From Leptothoe kymatousa TAU-MAC 1615 (lineage in GTDB: Bacteria > Cyanobacteriota > Cyanobacteriia > Phormidesmidales > Phormidesmidaceae): a DNA stretch of 64,000 nucleotides. Location of the stretch: assembly GCF_018739865.1 (NCBI RefSeq), contig NZ_JADOER010000003.1:62001-126000 (forward strand), given 5' to 3'. The first letter of the stretch is position 1. The number at the start of each line of letters is the position of its first letter. The notes under the pieces are model-generated. The model had not been told where the DNA came from and made no database searches. It saw nothing but the letters and a program-made list of their open reading frames with translations. Positions 28,163 to 43,596 of the stretch are shown here, one piece after another. The translations under genes and the position numbers were made by a program.

Positions 28163-29470
28163 TTACCCTTCGTCGGTGGGGCAGGTATTAGCTGGGGGAG
28201 TCACCAAAACCTTATCTACTCGGTTGCCGTCCATGTCCATCACCTCCACGGTAAAGCCACGCCATTCAAACCGATCCGTCGCTTTAGGAATCCGCCCCAA
28301 CTGGTGAATCACTAACCCGCCTAGGGTGTAGTAGCTGACGGTGCGATCGGGCAAATCAATCAACCCCAAACAGCCATAGACATCTTCGATGTGCATCATG
28401 CCCCCCAACAGCCAAGAGCCATCGTCACGCTGATAGGGTTTGTCAGTGGGCTCATCTAGGGCCGGCGCATCGCCCACTAGGGCTTCTAAAATATCCCACA
28501 GGGTAACTAAGCCTTGGATCACACCGTATTCATCCACCACCAATGCCGTATGGACGCGGGAGCGTTTGAACTGCTCTAGCAACGGTAGCGATCGCGATAG
28601 TTCCGGAATCACCAGGGGCTGTTCCAGGCCAATGGTTAAATCGAGGGGATCTTGATCGAGGGCACGGGTGAGCAACGAATTCACGCTGATTAGGCCCAAA
28701 TTATTGTCTAAACTACCCTGACAGACTGGCAATCGCCGATAGCGGCTAGCCACAATTTTTTGCTGGTTTTCTGCCGGAGCATCTTCTAAATCTAGCCACG
28801 TAATCTCCGGACGGGGGGTCATAATCGACGTGACCGCGCGGTCGCCCAGGCGAAAAACCCGCTCCATAATTTCCCGTTCTGCCACCTCCAGGGTGCCTTC
28901 TTCCGTACCCTGTTGAATAAAAGCACGGATTTCTGCCTCCGTCACACTGGGGCCATCCTCCGCCTGAATGTTCAGCAACCGCACCACCAAATTTGTCGAA
29001 AAACTGAGCAAGGTCACCAGGGGTGCCGCCAATTTGGATAACAGCGACATCGGCCCCGCAATCACCTTGGCAATGGTCTCGGGCATGGTCAACGCCAACT
29101 GCTTGGGCACCAGCTCCCCCAAAATTAAGGATAGGTAGGTAATGATGGCAACCACTAGGGGAAAGGCAAGGGTGTCGGCATAGTTGGCCAGCCCTGGAAT
29201 TTGGCGCAATAACTGGGTGACGGGGGCCGACAGGGCCTGACCACCAAAGGCACCACTGACGATGCTAATCAGGGTGATGCCGACCTGCACTGTGGAGAAA
29301 AAATTGTCCGGTCGTTTCGCTAGTTTGAGGGCGGCCTGGGCTTTGCGATCGCCCCGGCGCGCTGCCTGCTCTAAACGCACCTTACGGGACGACACAACAG
29401 CCAGCTCAGACATGGCAAAAATGCCATTGGCGATAATCAGCGCGAGAACAATCAGAATATTCGTGACCAT
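28163..29470 (-). CDS. CNNM/CorC-type membrane protein (DUF21, CBS pair, CorC/HlyC domain)
   Basis: 435 residues. A DUF21 membrane domain with three to four helices (IVLALIIANGIFAMSELAVVSS, then AFPLVVAIITYLSLILGELVPKQLAL) is followed by a CBS pair (VTSIMTPRPEITWL, RSRVHTALVVDEYGVIQGLV) and a C-terminal CorC/HlyC domain (TVSYYTLGGLVIHQLGRIP). Members are often named hemolysins but are more likely Mg2+/Co2+ transport or homeostasis proteins. Complete and of normal length. Not in an operon. Confidence 0.9.
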   Translation of the reverse strand: MVTNILIVLALIIANGIFAMSELAVVSSRKVRLEQAARRGDRKAQAALKLAKRPDNFFSTVQVGITLISIVSGAFGGQALSAPVTQLLRQIPGLANYADTLAFPLVVAIITYLSLILGELVPKQLALTMPETIAKVIAGPMSLLSKLAAPLVTLLSFSTNLVVRLLNIQAEDGPSVTEAEIRAFIQQGTEEGTLEVAEREIMERVFRLGDRAVTSIMTPRPEITWLDLEDAPAENQQKIVASRYRRLPVCQGSLDNNLGLISVNSLLTRALDQDPLDLTIGLEQPLVIPELSRSLPLLEQFKRSRVHTALVVDEYGVIQGLVTLWDILEALVGDAPALDEPTDKPYQRDDGSWLLGGMMHIEDVYGCLGLIDLPDRTVSYYTLGGLVIHQLGRIPKATDRFEWRGFTVEVMDMDGNRVDKVLVTPPANTCPTDEG

Positions 29471-29900
29471 ATGGACCAGCCAGCAGCAGAATCTTTATCC
29501 TACTATTAGTCCGCTTTTCAGCTATGCGCCACGTCATGAATACTAGGTTTGCCCTGGCGTTTGCCCTAGATTGGCCCTGGAACTGCGGCTGTTTTTTTGA
29601 CACCCTCAACTCCGCTCAACATTATTCACATCACGCTTTAATTCTTCAACTTTTGTTGTACTACTCCTCGATATATTTTTAATCTGAGACAAATGCTCCA
29701 TAAAATATTTCTTCAGATCGGTATACCCTGCAATCAACACAAGCCGACAAAGCTCCCCAATCAAGGCTTATGTCAATTTTGCATAAGTTCTAAGCATTTT
29801 CTCATAGGCACAAGATACTATCCAACATAATTCTGAAATTAGAACTAGGTACGCTTAGTTTTTCTCAGCCATCAACATATCTGGAGGGATTTTCCTCACC
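29471..29900. other. Intergenic region between divergent genes
   Basis: About 430 bp, A/T-rich towards 29800, with no gene seen. It must hold the promoters of the leftward CNNM-type gene and of the rightward membrane redox cluster. GGAGG at 29882-29886 lies about 14 bp before the ATG at 29901. Confidence 0.45.
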
Positions 29901-30173
29901 ATGGATCCTTTCGCCATTACTTTCGTCGAGTTTCTCATCAAAGCCATTCGGGTTTACTTTATCGCAGGCTTAATTTTTGCTGTCTTGTTTTCATTGTTGG
30001 GCGTGCAGCGCACAGACCCCGGCGCTAAAAGCTTTGCCCCCTTCTTTCGTTTACTCATCATTCCAGGGGTGAGCATTTTTTGGCCCCTGTTTGCCCTCCG
30101 GCTAGTGCGTGGGAAACAACATCCAGTGGAACAAACAGCCCATCGCCAAGCGGCGAAATTCACGCAACCATAG
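29901..30173 (+). CDS. Small two-helix membrane protein, first gene of the redox cluster
   Basis: 90 residues with two hydrophobic helices (AIRVYFIAGLIFAVLFSLLG and FFRLLIIPGVSIFWPLFALR) joined by a short polar loop containing RTDPGAK. The C-terminus is basic and hydrophilic. No known domain. It is followed at 58 and 51 bp spacing by another small membrane protein and the ferric-reductase/Rieske protein on the same strand, so it is probably an accessory subunit or assembly factor of that complex. This role is inferred from position only. Confidence 0.7.
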   Translation: MDPFAITFVEFLIKAIRVYFIAGLIFAVLFSLLGVQRTDPGAKSFAPFFRLLIIPGVSIFWPLFALRLVRGKQHPVEQTAHRQAAKFTQP

Positions 30174-30230
30174 TCGCTGTTCTAGTCGCGTCTAATCGCT
30201 CAACACAACACTGTTAGCACGGAGATTCAG

Positions 30231-30455
30231 GTGATTATTTCACGTCGAAAAATCCATCTATACGCATCCATTGCCCTCGCCGTTATTCTGCCGATTATTT
30301 TTATTGCCGGCATCGTCTTTAGGCCCACCTATGCCACCGTTACTGACGACACGGGGAAACTGCTGAGCCAAGACCTCGGCAAAAGTGTTATCGCTCAGCC
30401 ACAGCAAACCAACAACCATCAGGAGAATCCCATCGCTACCTTTTTAGCAGAATAG
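30231..30455 (+). CDS. Small single-helix membrane-anchored protein, second gene of the redox cluster
   Basis: 74 residues from a GTG preceded by GGAG. Basic start (ISRRKIHLY), one hydrophobic helix (ASIALAVILPIIFIAGIVF), then a polar tail of ~40 residues predicted outside the cytoplasm. No recognised family. The helix could be a signal anchor. It lies between two other membrane redox-cluster genes and is likely cotranscribed. Confidence 0.62.
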   Translation: MIISRRKIHLYASIALAVILPIIFIAGIVFRPTYATVTDDTGKLLSQDLGKSVIAQPQQTNNHQENPIATFLAE

Positions 30456-30505
30456 TCACCGGACTATTGCTAGCAATCTCCTCGTAACGTGATGTCTTTT
30501 TTGCC

Positions 30506-31582
30506 ATGAGTGTTTCCTATAAATCCATCCAATGGAATCGACAAAAGCTGATTTACGATGCCCTGTTATTAGGCACGGTCGGCCTGTATCTGTATATCTT
30601 TTTAACGGTCGCCAGCAAAACGGGTACCAGCCTTGATTTACGAGGCATTCGCATCCGGGCCTATGGGTCTGCGGCCTTTATTTTGCTCAACGTGATTCTA
30701 TCCATTGGTCCCCTGACCCGATTGGATAAACGCTTTTACCCACTGCTGTTTAATCGACGTCACATGGGCGTCACGTTTTTCTTTCTCGCCTTGATCCATG
30801 CCATTGGCCTGAATCTGCCATTTTTGCCGTTTAAGGTGGATGGGGGGGTGCTCACTTGGTATCACGACTTTGGCAACCTCAAGCCCTTGGTCAGTTTGTT
30901 TGTGAGCAACACCGAATATGGGGATTTGATCCGTTTTCCCTTTGAAAGTCTGGGGGCTGCGGCCCTAGTCATCTTCTTTGTGATGGCGGCTACCAGCCAC
31001 GATTTTTGGCTGGTCAACCTGACTGCCCCCATTTGGAAGGCACTGCACATGGGGGTATACGTAGCCTATGGTCTGGTGGTATCCCATGTGATTTTAGGCC
31101 CCTTACAAACCAACCAGCATCCTTGCCTGACCATCGGTGTAGCCATCAGTGTTATATGGATTGTGGGCTTGCATTTGTTCACGGCCCTCAGGGAATCGAA
31201 ACTGGATGCGAAAGCTGCGGGTAGCACGGATGACGCTGGGTTTATCGACGTGGGCACCATCGCCGAGATTCCAGAAAATCGGGCCAAGATTGTCACCCTG
31301 GCAGGAGAACGTGTAGCCATTTTTAAATACGAGGGCAAACTCTCAGCAGTTTCTAATGTTTGCCAACATCAAAATGGCCCCCTAGGGGAAGGAAAGGTGG
31401 TGGATGGCTGTATTACCTGTCCCTGGCATGGTTATCAGTATCTACCGGCGGAAGGGGCTTCACCACCGCCCTTTACCGAAAAGATTCCCACCTTTGAAGT
31501 ACGCGTTGCGGGCGATCGCATCTGGGTCAACCCGATTCCGAAACCACCGGGGACCAGAGTCGAACCGGCCTTACTTGCTTAG
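30506..31582 (+). CDS. Ferric-reductase-like haem membrane domain fused to a Rieske [2Fe-2S] domain
   Basis: 358 residues. The N-terminal ~230 residues form six or so membrane helices of the ferric-reductase/YedZ fold. Likely haem ligands are His86 and His98 (RRHMGVTFFFLALIHA) and His181 and His194 (LHMGVYVAYGLVVSH). The C-terminal domain (~245-350) carries a complete Rieske motif: Cys286-x-His288 (CQHQNGPLG) and Cys305-x2-His308 (CPWHGY). The design suggests electron flow between a soluble or cytoplasmic donor, the Rieske cluster and membrane haems. Relatives (MsrQ) deliver electrons to the periplasmic molybdoenzyme MsrP. Substrate and direction here are unknown. An imperfect hairpin follows at 31584-31674. 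Confidence 0.88.
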   Translation: MSVSYKSIQWNRQKLIYDALLLGTVGLYLYIFLTVASKTGTSLDLRGIRIRAYGSAAFILLNVILSIGPLTRLDKRFYPLLFNRRHMGVTFFFLALIHAIGLNLPFLPFKVDGGVLTWYHDFGNLKPLVSLFVSNTEYGDLIRFPFESLGAAALVIFFVMAATSHDFWLVNLTAPIWKALHMGVYVAYGLVVSHVILGPLQTNQHPCLTIGVAISVIWIVGLHLFTALRESKLDAKAAGSTDDAGFIDVGTIAEIPENRAKIVTLAGERVAIFKYEGKLSAVSNVCQHQNGPLGEGKVVDGCITCPWHGYQYLPAEGASPPPFTEKIPTFEVRVAGDRIWVNPIPKPPGTRVEPALLA

Positions 31583-31583
31583 G

Positions 31584-31674
31584 GCTGGTTAAAAATTAAA
31601 ATCATGGCCTAATTCCTTGAAACCATTGCTAAAAGAGCTTTTGAGGCCTAAACCATGACGTAGTTTTTAACAGC
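31584..31674 (+). repeat. Long imperfect inverted repeat between the Rieske gene and the next gene
   Basis: The arm at about 31584-31606 (starting GCTGGTTAAAAA, ending CATGG) pairs imperfectly with 31653-31674 (starting CCATG, ending TTTTTAACAGC). It directly follows the Rieske-gene stop. It could attenuate transcription or protect the upstream mRNA end within the cluster. Confidence 0.5.
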
Positions 31675-31714
31675 TCCTAAGTGCACCTTGAATTTTTCCA
31701 TTTGGATACCTCCG

Positions 31715-32470
31715 ATGACTGAACGCGACGATTTTTATATTGGCTATGGGCCAGTGCCCCCCAGCGTGCGGCGATTGTTGCTGTGGTTTGTGCCGGTGTT
31801 GGTGCTGGGCGTCTTGGGTTTGGCCATGATCGGCCCACCGCTCCATTTTGACCAGGCCAACCCAGGGCAAATTAAGGGCAGCCAAGCATTTGAGGGTTTG
31901 CTATTGGCTGAGCCTTCCCCCCATTTATTAGTGCCAAATCCAGATACACCGGATGAGCCCTTTAAGGTATACCCCCTGTCGGGATTGAATAAGATGTCGC
32001 CGAGGCGCGCCATCATGGACAATGCGGGCAGCTGGGTCAAGCTCCAGGGTGTGTTGGTGAGCCGCAAGCCCTATGAGATGTTGGCGGCGCAAAAAGCCGA
32101 AGCCATTGAGACGCCGGCTGGGGCAGACCGCATAACAGACCAAACCCTATCCCTCGGGGAATTTGCGATCGCAGGCGAAATCGTCGATGGCAAATGCTAT
32201 CCCGGCATTATGAAACCGGGCCGCACTAAAACCCACCGGGCCTGTGCTGTTCGCTGCATCAGCGGCGGGGTACCCCCTGTTTTTCGGGCGGGCAATAAGA
32301 ATGGTCAATCGCTTTATTTCTTGCTATCTGACCTGGAGGGGCAAGCGGTGAATGATCGGGTGCTAAATATGGTGGCCGACCCAGTGGAGATCACGGGAGA
32401 AGTGCTGCAATATGGGGATTCTTTTATTTTGAAAGCAGACCCCAGCACCTATAAGCGTTTACCCGCCTAG
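31715..32470 (+). CDS. Membrane-anchored extracytoplasmic protein with OB-like domains, last gene of the redox cluster
   Basis: 251 residues from the ATG at 31715 (a TTG at 31688 is in frame). One membrane helix near the N-terminus (LLLWFVPVLVLGVLGLAMI) anchors a soluble part with two OB-fold-like strands sets (WVKLQGVLVSRKPYEML and VEITGEVLQYGDSFILKA). Between them sits a conserved-looking Cys motif GEIVDGKCYPGIMKPG plus HRACAVRCISGGVPPVF (Cys161, 177, 181; His174), which could bind metal or form a disulfide. Same strand as the Rieske fusion, 132 bp downstream. I recall similar Cys-motif proteins near such reductases, but the function is unknown. Confidence 0.75.
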   Translation: MTERDDFYIGYGPVPPSVRRLLLWFVPVLVLGVLGLAMIGPPLHFDQANPGQIKGSQAFEGLLLAEPSPHLLVPNPDTPDEPFKVYPLSGLNKMSPRRAIMDNAGSWVKLQGVLVSRKPYEMLAAQKAEAIETPAGADRITDQTLSLGEFAIAGEIVDGKCYPGIMKPGRTKTHRACAVRCISGGVPPVFRAGNKNGQSLYFLLSDLEGQAVNDRVLNMVADPVEITGEVLQYGDSFILKADPSTYKRLPA

Positions 32471-32511
32471 ACGTTATTTCATCGCCATTCCTAAACAACC
32501 TAGTCCATGGT

Positions 32512-32554
32512 GCGAGAATTTCTGTTGCCACTGCTGTCAGCCAGAAATTCTCGC
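32512..32554. terminator. Perfect 13-bp inverted repeat across the MATE gene stop codon
   Basis: GCGAGAATTTCTG (32512-32524) is the reverse complement of 32542-32554, with a 17-nt loop. The stop codon of the leftward MATE gene (32537-32539) is in the loop and one arm encodes its last residues. It lies between convergent genes and is probably their shared transcription end. Confidence 0.6.
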
Positions 32555-33910
32555 GGCAATCAGGTGTTGAAATCGTCGAGTCAAAACAATGGCAGCAACC
32601 ACTTGCCCCAGGGCCAAACACCACCACAGCCCCATCCCTTGCAGACCCAAAACCTGCCCCACCACATATCCCAGCCCCACACCCAGCCCCCAATGCACCA
32701 CAACATCCACAGTCGCCAAAAGGTGGGTATCCTTTAGCCCCTGCAAAGTACCGGCACTGATTAACCGAATCCCCTGGGAAATTTGGAAGACAACCCCCAC
32801 TTTGAATAGATTCGCGGCAATCTCCACGGTCTCCCTGTTGTCTGGCAAACTCACATCCAAATAAAAGCCCGCAATCGTTTGGGGCAACACCCACAGCGGT
32901 ATCGACAAAATCACCACCAGCAGAAGATTCATCAGCAGATTTGCCTGGGCCACTCGACGAGCAGCCCGAGGATCGTTGGCCCCGATTTTATGGCCCGTGC
33001 GCATGGCGGCCGCATAGGCAAACCCCCAGGAAAACATCAGCAACAGCTCTGTGGTCGTCATCACAATCCGATGGGCCGCCAACAGTTCCGTACTCCACAG
33101 CCCCATTAGCAACGCCGCCGCCGTAAACGCCCCGGTCTCGGTGCCATAATCCACACAAAGGGGCCAGCCAAGGTGAATAATTTCCTGCAAAATGGCGCGA
33201 TCGCACCGCCACCAGCGCCGCAATAACCCCAGCCGCCGCAACGATGGCTGCCGCTTGAGGCATACCACAGCGGCACTAAAGCTAAACCAAAAAACGAGGG
33301 TACTGGCCCAGCCAATGCCCGCTAAACCTAACTGGGGCAGTCCCCATTGGCCATTGGCCAGTCCATAATTTAGGATCACATTCAGCGGCAGACTCAATAC
33401 CATCAGCGCCACCACCAACCCCGGTCGCGATAGGGCCGTCAAAATTTCCTTAAAAACAAAGCCCCCCAGCGCCGCCGGTAAGCCCCACAGGATGGCGCGT
33501 AAATAGGCCATGGCACCGTCAATGATGGCGGGGTTTTGGCCAAACAGGCGAAACACAATATCCAAATGCCACATCAACACCATCAAAGGCATAGACACGG
33601 CAAAACTAAGCCACAGCCCCTGTACGTTAATGCGGCTAACGCGATACGGGTCTTGGGCTCCATGGGCTTCTGCTGCGATCGCGCCCGTCATTTCCAATAG
33701 CCCCGCACATAGAAAAAACAGCATCCAAAATGCCGTTGCTCCCAGGCCACCAGCCGCCAATGTGGATGAGCCCAAGCCCCCCATCATCACCGTATCGACA
33801 AAGTTAACCGCCCCCTCCGACAGCTGAATTAGCATCAGCGGCAGTGCCAGCCTAAGTGAGGCCTTCGCTTCAGTCCAGAGCGGCGACTTTAACAAAAACA
33901 AGGAAACCAT
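32537..33910 (-). CDS. MATE-family multidrug/cation antiporter (NorM-like)
   Basis: 457 residues, the usual length for MATE exporters, with twelve expected membrane helices. The start LRLALPLMLIQLSEGAVNFVDTVMMG is the typical first MATE helix pair with the family Gln/Asp/Met pattern, and the second half repeats it (HLGWPLCVDYGTETGAFTAAALLMG). These transporters exchange Na+ or H+ for organic cations. The natural substrate is unknown. Monocistronic and convergent with the redox cluster. Confidence 0.9.
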   Translation of the reverse strand: MVSLFLLKSPLWTEAKASLRLALPLMLIQLSEGAVNFVDTVMMGGLGSSTLAAGGLGATAFWMLFFLCAGLLEMTGAIAAEAHGAQDPYRVSRINVQGLWLSFAVSMPLMVLMWHLDIVFRLFGQNPAIIDGAMAYLRAILWGLPAALGGFVFKEILTALSRPGLVVALMVLSLPLNVILNYGLANGQWGLPQLGLAGIGWASTLVFWFSFSAAVVCLKRQPSLRRLGLLRRWWRCDRAILQEIIHLGWPLCVDYGTETGAFTAAALLMGLWSTELLAAHRIVMTTTELLLMFSWGFAYAAAMRTGHKIGANDPRAARRVAQANLLMNLLLVVILSIPLWVLPQTIAGFYLDVSLPDNRETVEIAANLFKVGVVFQISQGIRLISAGTLQGLKDTHLLATVDVVVHWGLGVGLGYVVGQVLGLQGMGLWWCLALGQVVAAIVLTRRFQHLIAARISG

Positions 33911-34096
33911 ATAGACCCAACCAAGTCGCCATCAAGTAGCTTCCTTGCTACATGTGTGAATTACAGACACCACGCGATGCCAGCTGATAATTTGCCATGG
34001 CCAAATCTTCCAAAAGCCTAGTAGCTCGGATTTTTTACCCCCTTACCAGGGGCCTTGTAACCGCAAACTCATCATCAAGTGCCATTGATTTGCTAG

Positions 34097-40485
<6,389 letters not shown>

Positions 40486-40509
40486 AGGATTTCGCAAGGA
40501 AAGGGGCAC

Positions 40510-41089
40510 AACTTCAGAAATAATGCTGTCAGCTACAGGCTCATAGGTCGATCTTGATATTCAGCAGCAATATCATCCGACATGGTTACAAGTTTAAACC
40601 GTTACTCAAAAGTCGGACTTCCATCCCTAAGAGAATAAATGCCCCATGTATTCATCTGTATGCATCCATTGCCACTTCCTGAAATGACTGCCCGTTGCAA
40701 ATGACTGGCCATTGCAAATGACTGGCCGTTGCAAATGAAGACCATGGGAAACCTTGATGGCTTACCCGTCTCCTACAACAACAGGAATATAGGCTCTCAC
40801 CCAGCCTGACAGATACAACACACATCACAGAGACAACGTCTATCCTAGTAGCTGTTAAGAAACTACTGCACGGTTTAATCCGACAAGGCTTGTCAAGCCA
40901 TGATTTCAAGGAACAAGACCATGATTTTATTTTTTAACCAGCCTTTAATTATTAGGACTGGTGCAAAATGCAGCATAAACAGCCCAAACATCTAGACTTA
41001 CACAACACAATCACACCATCAAGAAAACGACCTTAAACCAAAAAACTCCTGCTTTCTACTACATCCCTACCAATGGAGAGTAAATCGCA
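40510..41089. other. Gene-poor region upstream of the giant c-di-GMP gene
   Basis: About 580 bp. It contains three 17-bp tandem units (40683-40733) and A/T-rich sequence. An 85-residue minus-strand frame here (40652-40909) overlaps the repeats and looks like chance. The start-proximal part must include the promoter of the giant leftward gene. Confidence 0.45.
40683..40733. repeat. Three 17-bp tandem repeat units
   Basis: Units at 40683-40699, 40700-40716 and 40717-40733 read AATGACTGGCCATTGCA with one or two changes (AATGACTGCCCGTTGCA, AATGACTGGCCGTTGCA). A partial fourth unit (AATGA) follows. The array is in an intergenic region. Confidence 0.95.
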
Positions 41090-41188
41090 ATGCATGATCA
41101 GCCATCGCCCCTCACACCACTGGGCCAAGTGTTGCAAACAATTCGCCATACCACAGGAAAACAAAGACTTTTAGGGCAACTCGACTAA
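41090..41188 (+). CDS. Possible 32-residue small protein
   Basis: ATG at 41090 with GGAGAG about 10 bp upstream and TAA at 41186. The peptide starts MHDQPSPLTPLGQVLQTIRH and ends KQRLLGQLD, amphipathic and basic. A strong hairpin with a T-run lies 94 bp further on and would terminate a rightward transcript, which supports transcription of this strand. No similarity is recognised. Confidence 0.35.
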   Translation: MHDQPSPLTPLGQVLQTIRHTTGKQRLLGQLD

Positions 41189-41281
41189 ACTAAAAAGCCC
41201 AAGGGACTCAACGCCACAGCTAGACCTTTGGCTAATGTTTTGCCCCAAAAAATAAATCAACAAGAGACAACATTCGTCAAC

Positions 41282-41321
41282 AAAAACGCTTGGGAAAGAC
41301 AAGTCTTTCCCAAGCGTTTTT
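41282..41321. terminator. Strong bidirectional intrinsic terminator after chlD
   Basis: A 19-bp perfect stem (41282-41300 with 41303-41321; core CGCTTGGGAAAGAC) ends in a run of five or six T on either strand. It lies 88 bp after the chlD stop on the minus strand and also faces a short rightward ORF. Confidence 0.85.
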
Positions 41322-41408
41322 CTGATTATTTCAGCCCCTTTACCAGGTCTTCACAACAACCATAATTTTGCGTAAAGAGCCAGGGACAACAACGGGTTAT
41401 CCCTTGGA

Positions 41409-43463
41409 CTACCCCTGTAAATCCGCCAGCGCACCACGGGCCATGTTGGCAATGGCTTTATCAGTCGCCTTCGGCAGCTGATAGTATTTCCCCCCTGCGG
41501 TGTTGGCCAGCTCCTTGCCAAACCCTGTGGAAACAAATTTACGTTCGGTGTCAATGATCAACAGCTGGAAACCCGTCATCCGAATGCGAGCTGCAATATC
41601 TAAAAGCTCCGCTTTAATATCAGGCTTTGCCCCCTCTTCCATGGGCTCCCCCAGGGAGCGGGCCAGGGGCACATTGCCGCGACCATCGGTGATGGCAATA
41701 ATCACCACATTCCCCGTATCCCCAGACTGCTGGGCATTTACGCCCACACGCACCGCCTGGCTCAGTCCGTGGGCCAGGGGAGAGCCACCACCACAGGGCA
41801 TGGTTTCTAATCGACGGCGAGCGGAGGTAATGGACCGTGTGGGCGGCAACAAAACGTCCGCCTGTTCTCCACGAAATGGGATCAAGGCCACCTGGTCACG
41901 GTTTTGGTAGGCGTCGGTCAACAAGCTGAGCACCGCACCTTTAGCAGACTGCATCCGGTTTAAGGCCATAGAGCCAGACGCATCCACAACAAAAATAATT
42001 AAAGAACCGGCCTTACGCGCCAGGCGTTTAGCTCGAATATCCCCCTGCTCCACAATGACCTTGCGATCGGGCTGCCGGGCACGGCGCGCTTTTTGGTACG
42101 GCGCGGCGGCGCGCAAGGTGGCATCTACGGCAATGCGGCGGACGGGGCCCTGGGGCAAAATCGGCTTAATGTAACGGCCTCGGTCTTCCGAAATCACCAG
42201 ACTCTGGTTACCAGAATTGCCCTGTTTGCTCATGGTTTCGGCAAACAACATCAACGAGGGATCTAAGACGACGCCTTCTGGATCAAACAAAAACTCTTCG
42301 GGCACGCTAGGGGGCGCTTCTTCTTGCTCCTCTTCGGGCTCGTCGTCGTCATCGTCGCTATCGTCGTCGTTCTCTTGGGACTCGTCTTGCTCGTCCTCTT
42401 GCTGGTTTTCTGGCGGTGGGGGCGGTGGGGGCTGCTGATCATCCTCCGGTGGGGGTTGGTCCATATTGATGGCTCGGGGAATAATCACCAGTTCCACGGC
42501 CCGCCGCAGATCGTCGGCATTAATGTCGGTTCGACCGTCTAGGGCCGCACTCGCTTTGGCCACCCGGACGGCAAAGAGCTCCGCACGGTGACCTTCCACC
42601 CCACCGCGGATGGCCTCCGTGACTAGATACTGCACCTGGTCAGGGGAAATTACGACATCCTTTAACCATTCACGGGCCAGGATAATTTGGGTTTTAAGAT
42701 TATCAATGTCTTCTACATAGCCAGCTAAGAAGCCCATCGGATCATCCGCGTAGTTCGTAGCTTGGCCCGTGGCCTCCACCCGCTCGTCCATGGTGAGGGC
42801 ACGATCGGCGGAAAGGGCGATCGCAATGCGATCTAACAAATGCTGCCGTAGCATCCCTTCTTCTGGGTTGTAAGTCGCCACTAGCAATGGCTTACAAGGG
42901 TGTTGAAAACTAATGCCTTCCCGTTCAATTTGGTTGCGGCCTTCGGTCAGGGTCCCTAACAAAAGATTGGAAATCTGATCGTCCAGCAGATTGACTTCAT
43001 CCACATAAAGCACGCCCCGATTGGCTTCTGCCAACAGCCCCGGTTGAAATACCGATTCCCCCGTTTGAATGGACTTAGCCACATCCACCGACCCGAGCAA
43101 GCGATCTTCCGTTACCCCCAAAGGAATCTGAATAAACGGCGAGGGAACGACCTTGGTCGGTAAATCGTCAAGGTTAGTCACATCATCCGGGCACTCACCA
43201 AAACGCTCCAGCGTGGCATCATCCCACTCGCGCATATTAGTAGGATCCACGTTGGCACAGGAGCCATCGATCACTTCAATGGGAGGCAGCAGCTGGTGAA
43301 GTCCTCGGGCCAACACTGACTTAGCCGTTCCCCGACGTCCGGCAATAACCACACCGCCCAACGCAGGATCCACCGCCGCTAATAACAGAGCAAGTTTGAT
43401 GGAATCTTGGCCAACAACAGCCATTAATGGAAATGTGGTGGGCGTATCCGCGAGGGCCTGCAT
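41409..43463 (-). CDS. chlD: Magnesium chelatase subunit D (ChlD)
   Basis: 684 residues. The N-terminal AAA+ domain (~1-335) resembles ChlI (Walker A region [28 protein letters not shown]). A Pro-rich then acidic linker follows (~345-400). The C-terminal ~215 residues are a von Willebrand A domain with the MIDAS motif DASGSM and a later TDGRG. ChlD forms the platform on which ChlI ATPase drives Mg2+ insertion by ChlH into protoporphyrin IX. Length and order are normal. It is transcribed alone and ends at a strong terminator. Confidence 0.95.
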   Translation of the reverse strand: MQALADTPTTFPLMAVVGQDSIKLALLLAAVDPALGGVVIAGRRGTAKSVLARGLHQLLPPIEVIDGSCANVDPTNMREWDDATLERFGECPDDVTNLDDLPTKVVPSPFIQIPLGVTEDRLLGSVDVAKSIQTGESVFQPGLLAEANRGVLYVDEVNLLDDQISNLLLGTLTEGRNQIEREGISFQHPCKPLLVATYNPEEGMLRQHLLDRIAIALSADRALTMDERVEATGQATNYADDPMGFLAGYVEDIDNLKTQIILAREWLKDVVISPDQVQYLVTEAIRGGVEGHRAELFAVRVAKASAALDGRTDINADDLRRAVELVIIPRAINMDQPPPEDDQQPPPPPPPENQQEDEQDESQENDDDSDDDDDEPEEEQEEAPPSVPEEFLFDPEGVVLDPSLMLFAETMSKQGNSGNQSLVISEDRGRYIKPILPQGPVRRIAVDATLRAAAPYQKARRARQPDRKVIVEQGDIRAKRLARKAGSLIIFVVDASGSMALNRMQSAKGAVLSLLTDAYQNRDQVALIPFRGEQADVLLPPTRSITSARRRLETMPCGGGSPLAHGLSQAVRVGVNAQQSGDTGNVVIIAITDGRGNVPLARSLGEPMEEGAKPDIKAELLDIAARIRMTGFQLLIIDTERKFVSTGFGKELANTAGGKYYQLPKATDKAIANMARGALADLQG

Positions 43464-43596
43464 CTTTTATTTGTAGTCAACGTAATAGTTACTTTATCAC
43501 TGTGCTTCAGCAATCGACCCCATGAAAATCGGCCACCTTCGGGGTGAAAGGCGGATGTTCAACCTTTAGAATTTAAAATTATCCTGTGAGTTCCTG

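Noticed and set aside
40652-40909. 85-residue minus-strand ORF
   Set aside because: It runs through the 17-bp tandem repeat and has Cys/Ser/Val-rich random-like composition.
42217-42542. Ser/Gly/Val-rich plus-strand ORFs inside chlD
   Set aside because: They are the antisense of the acidic and proline-rich ChlD linker.
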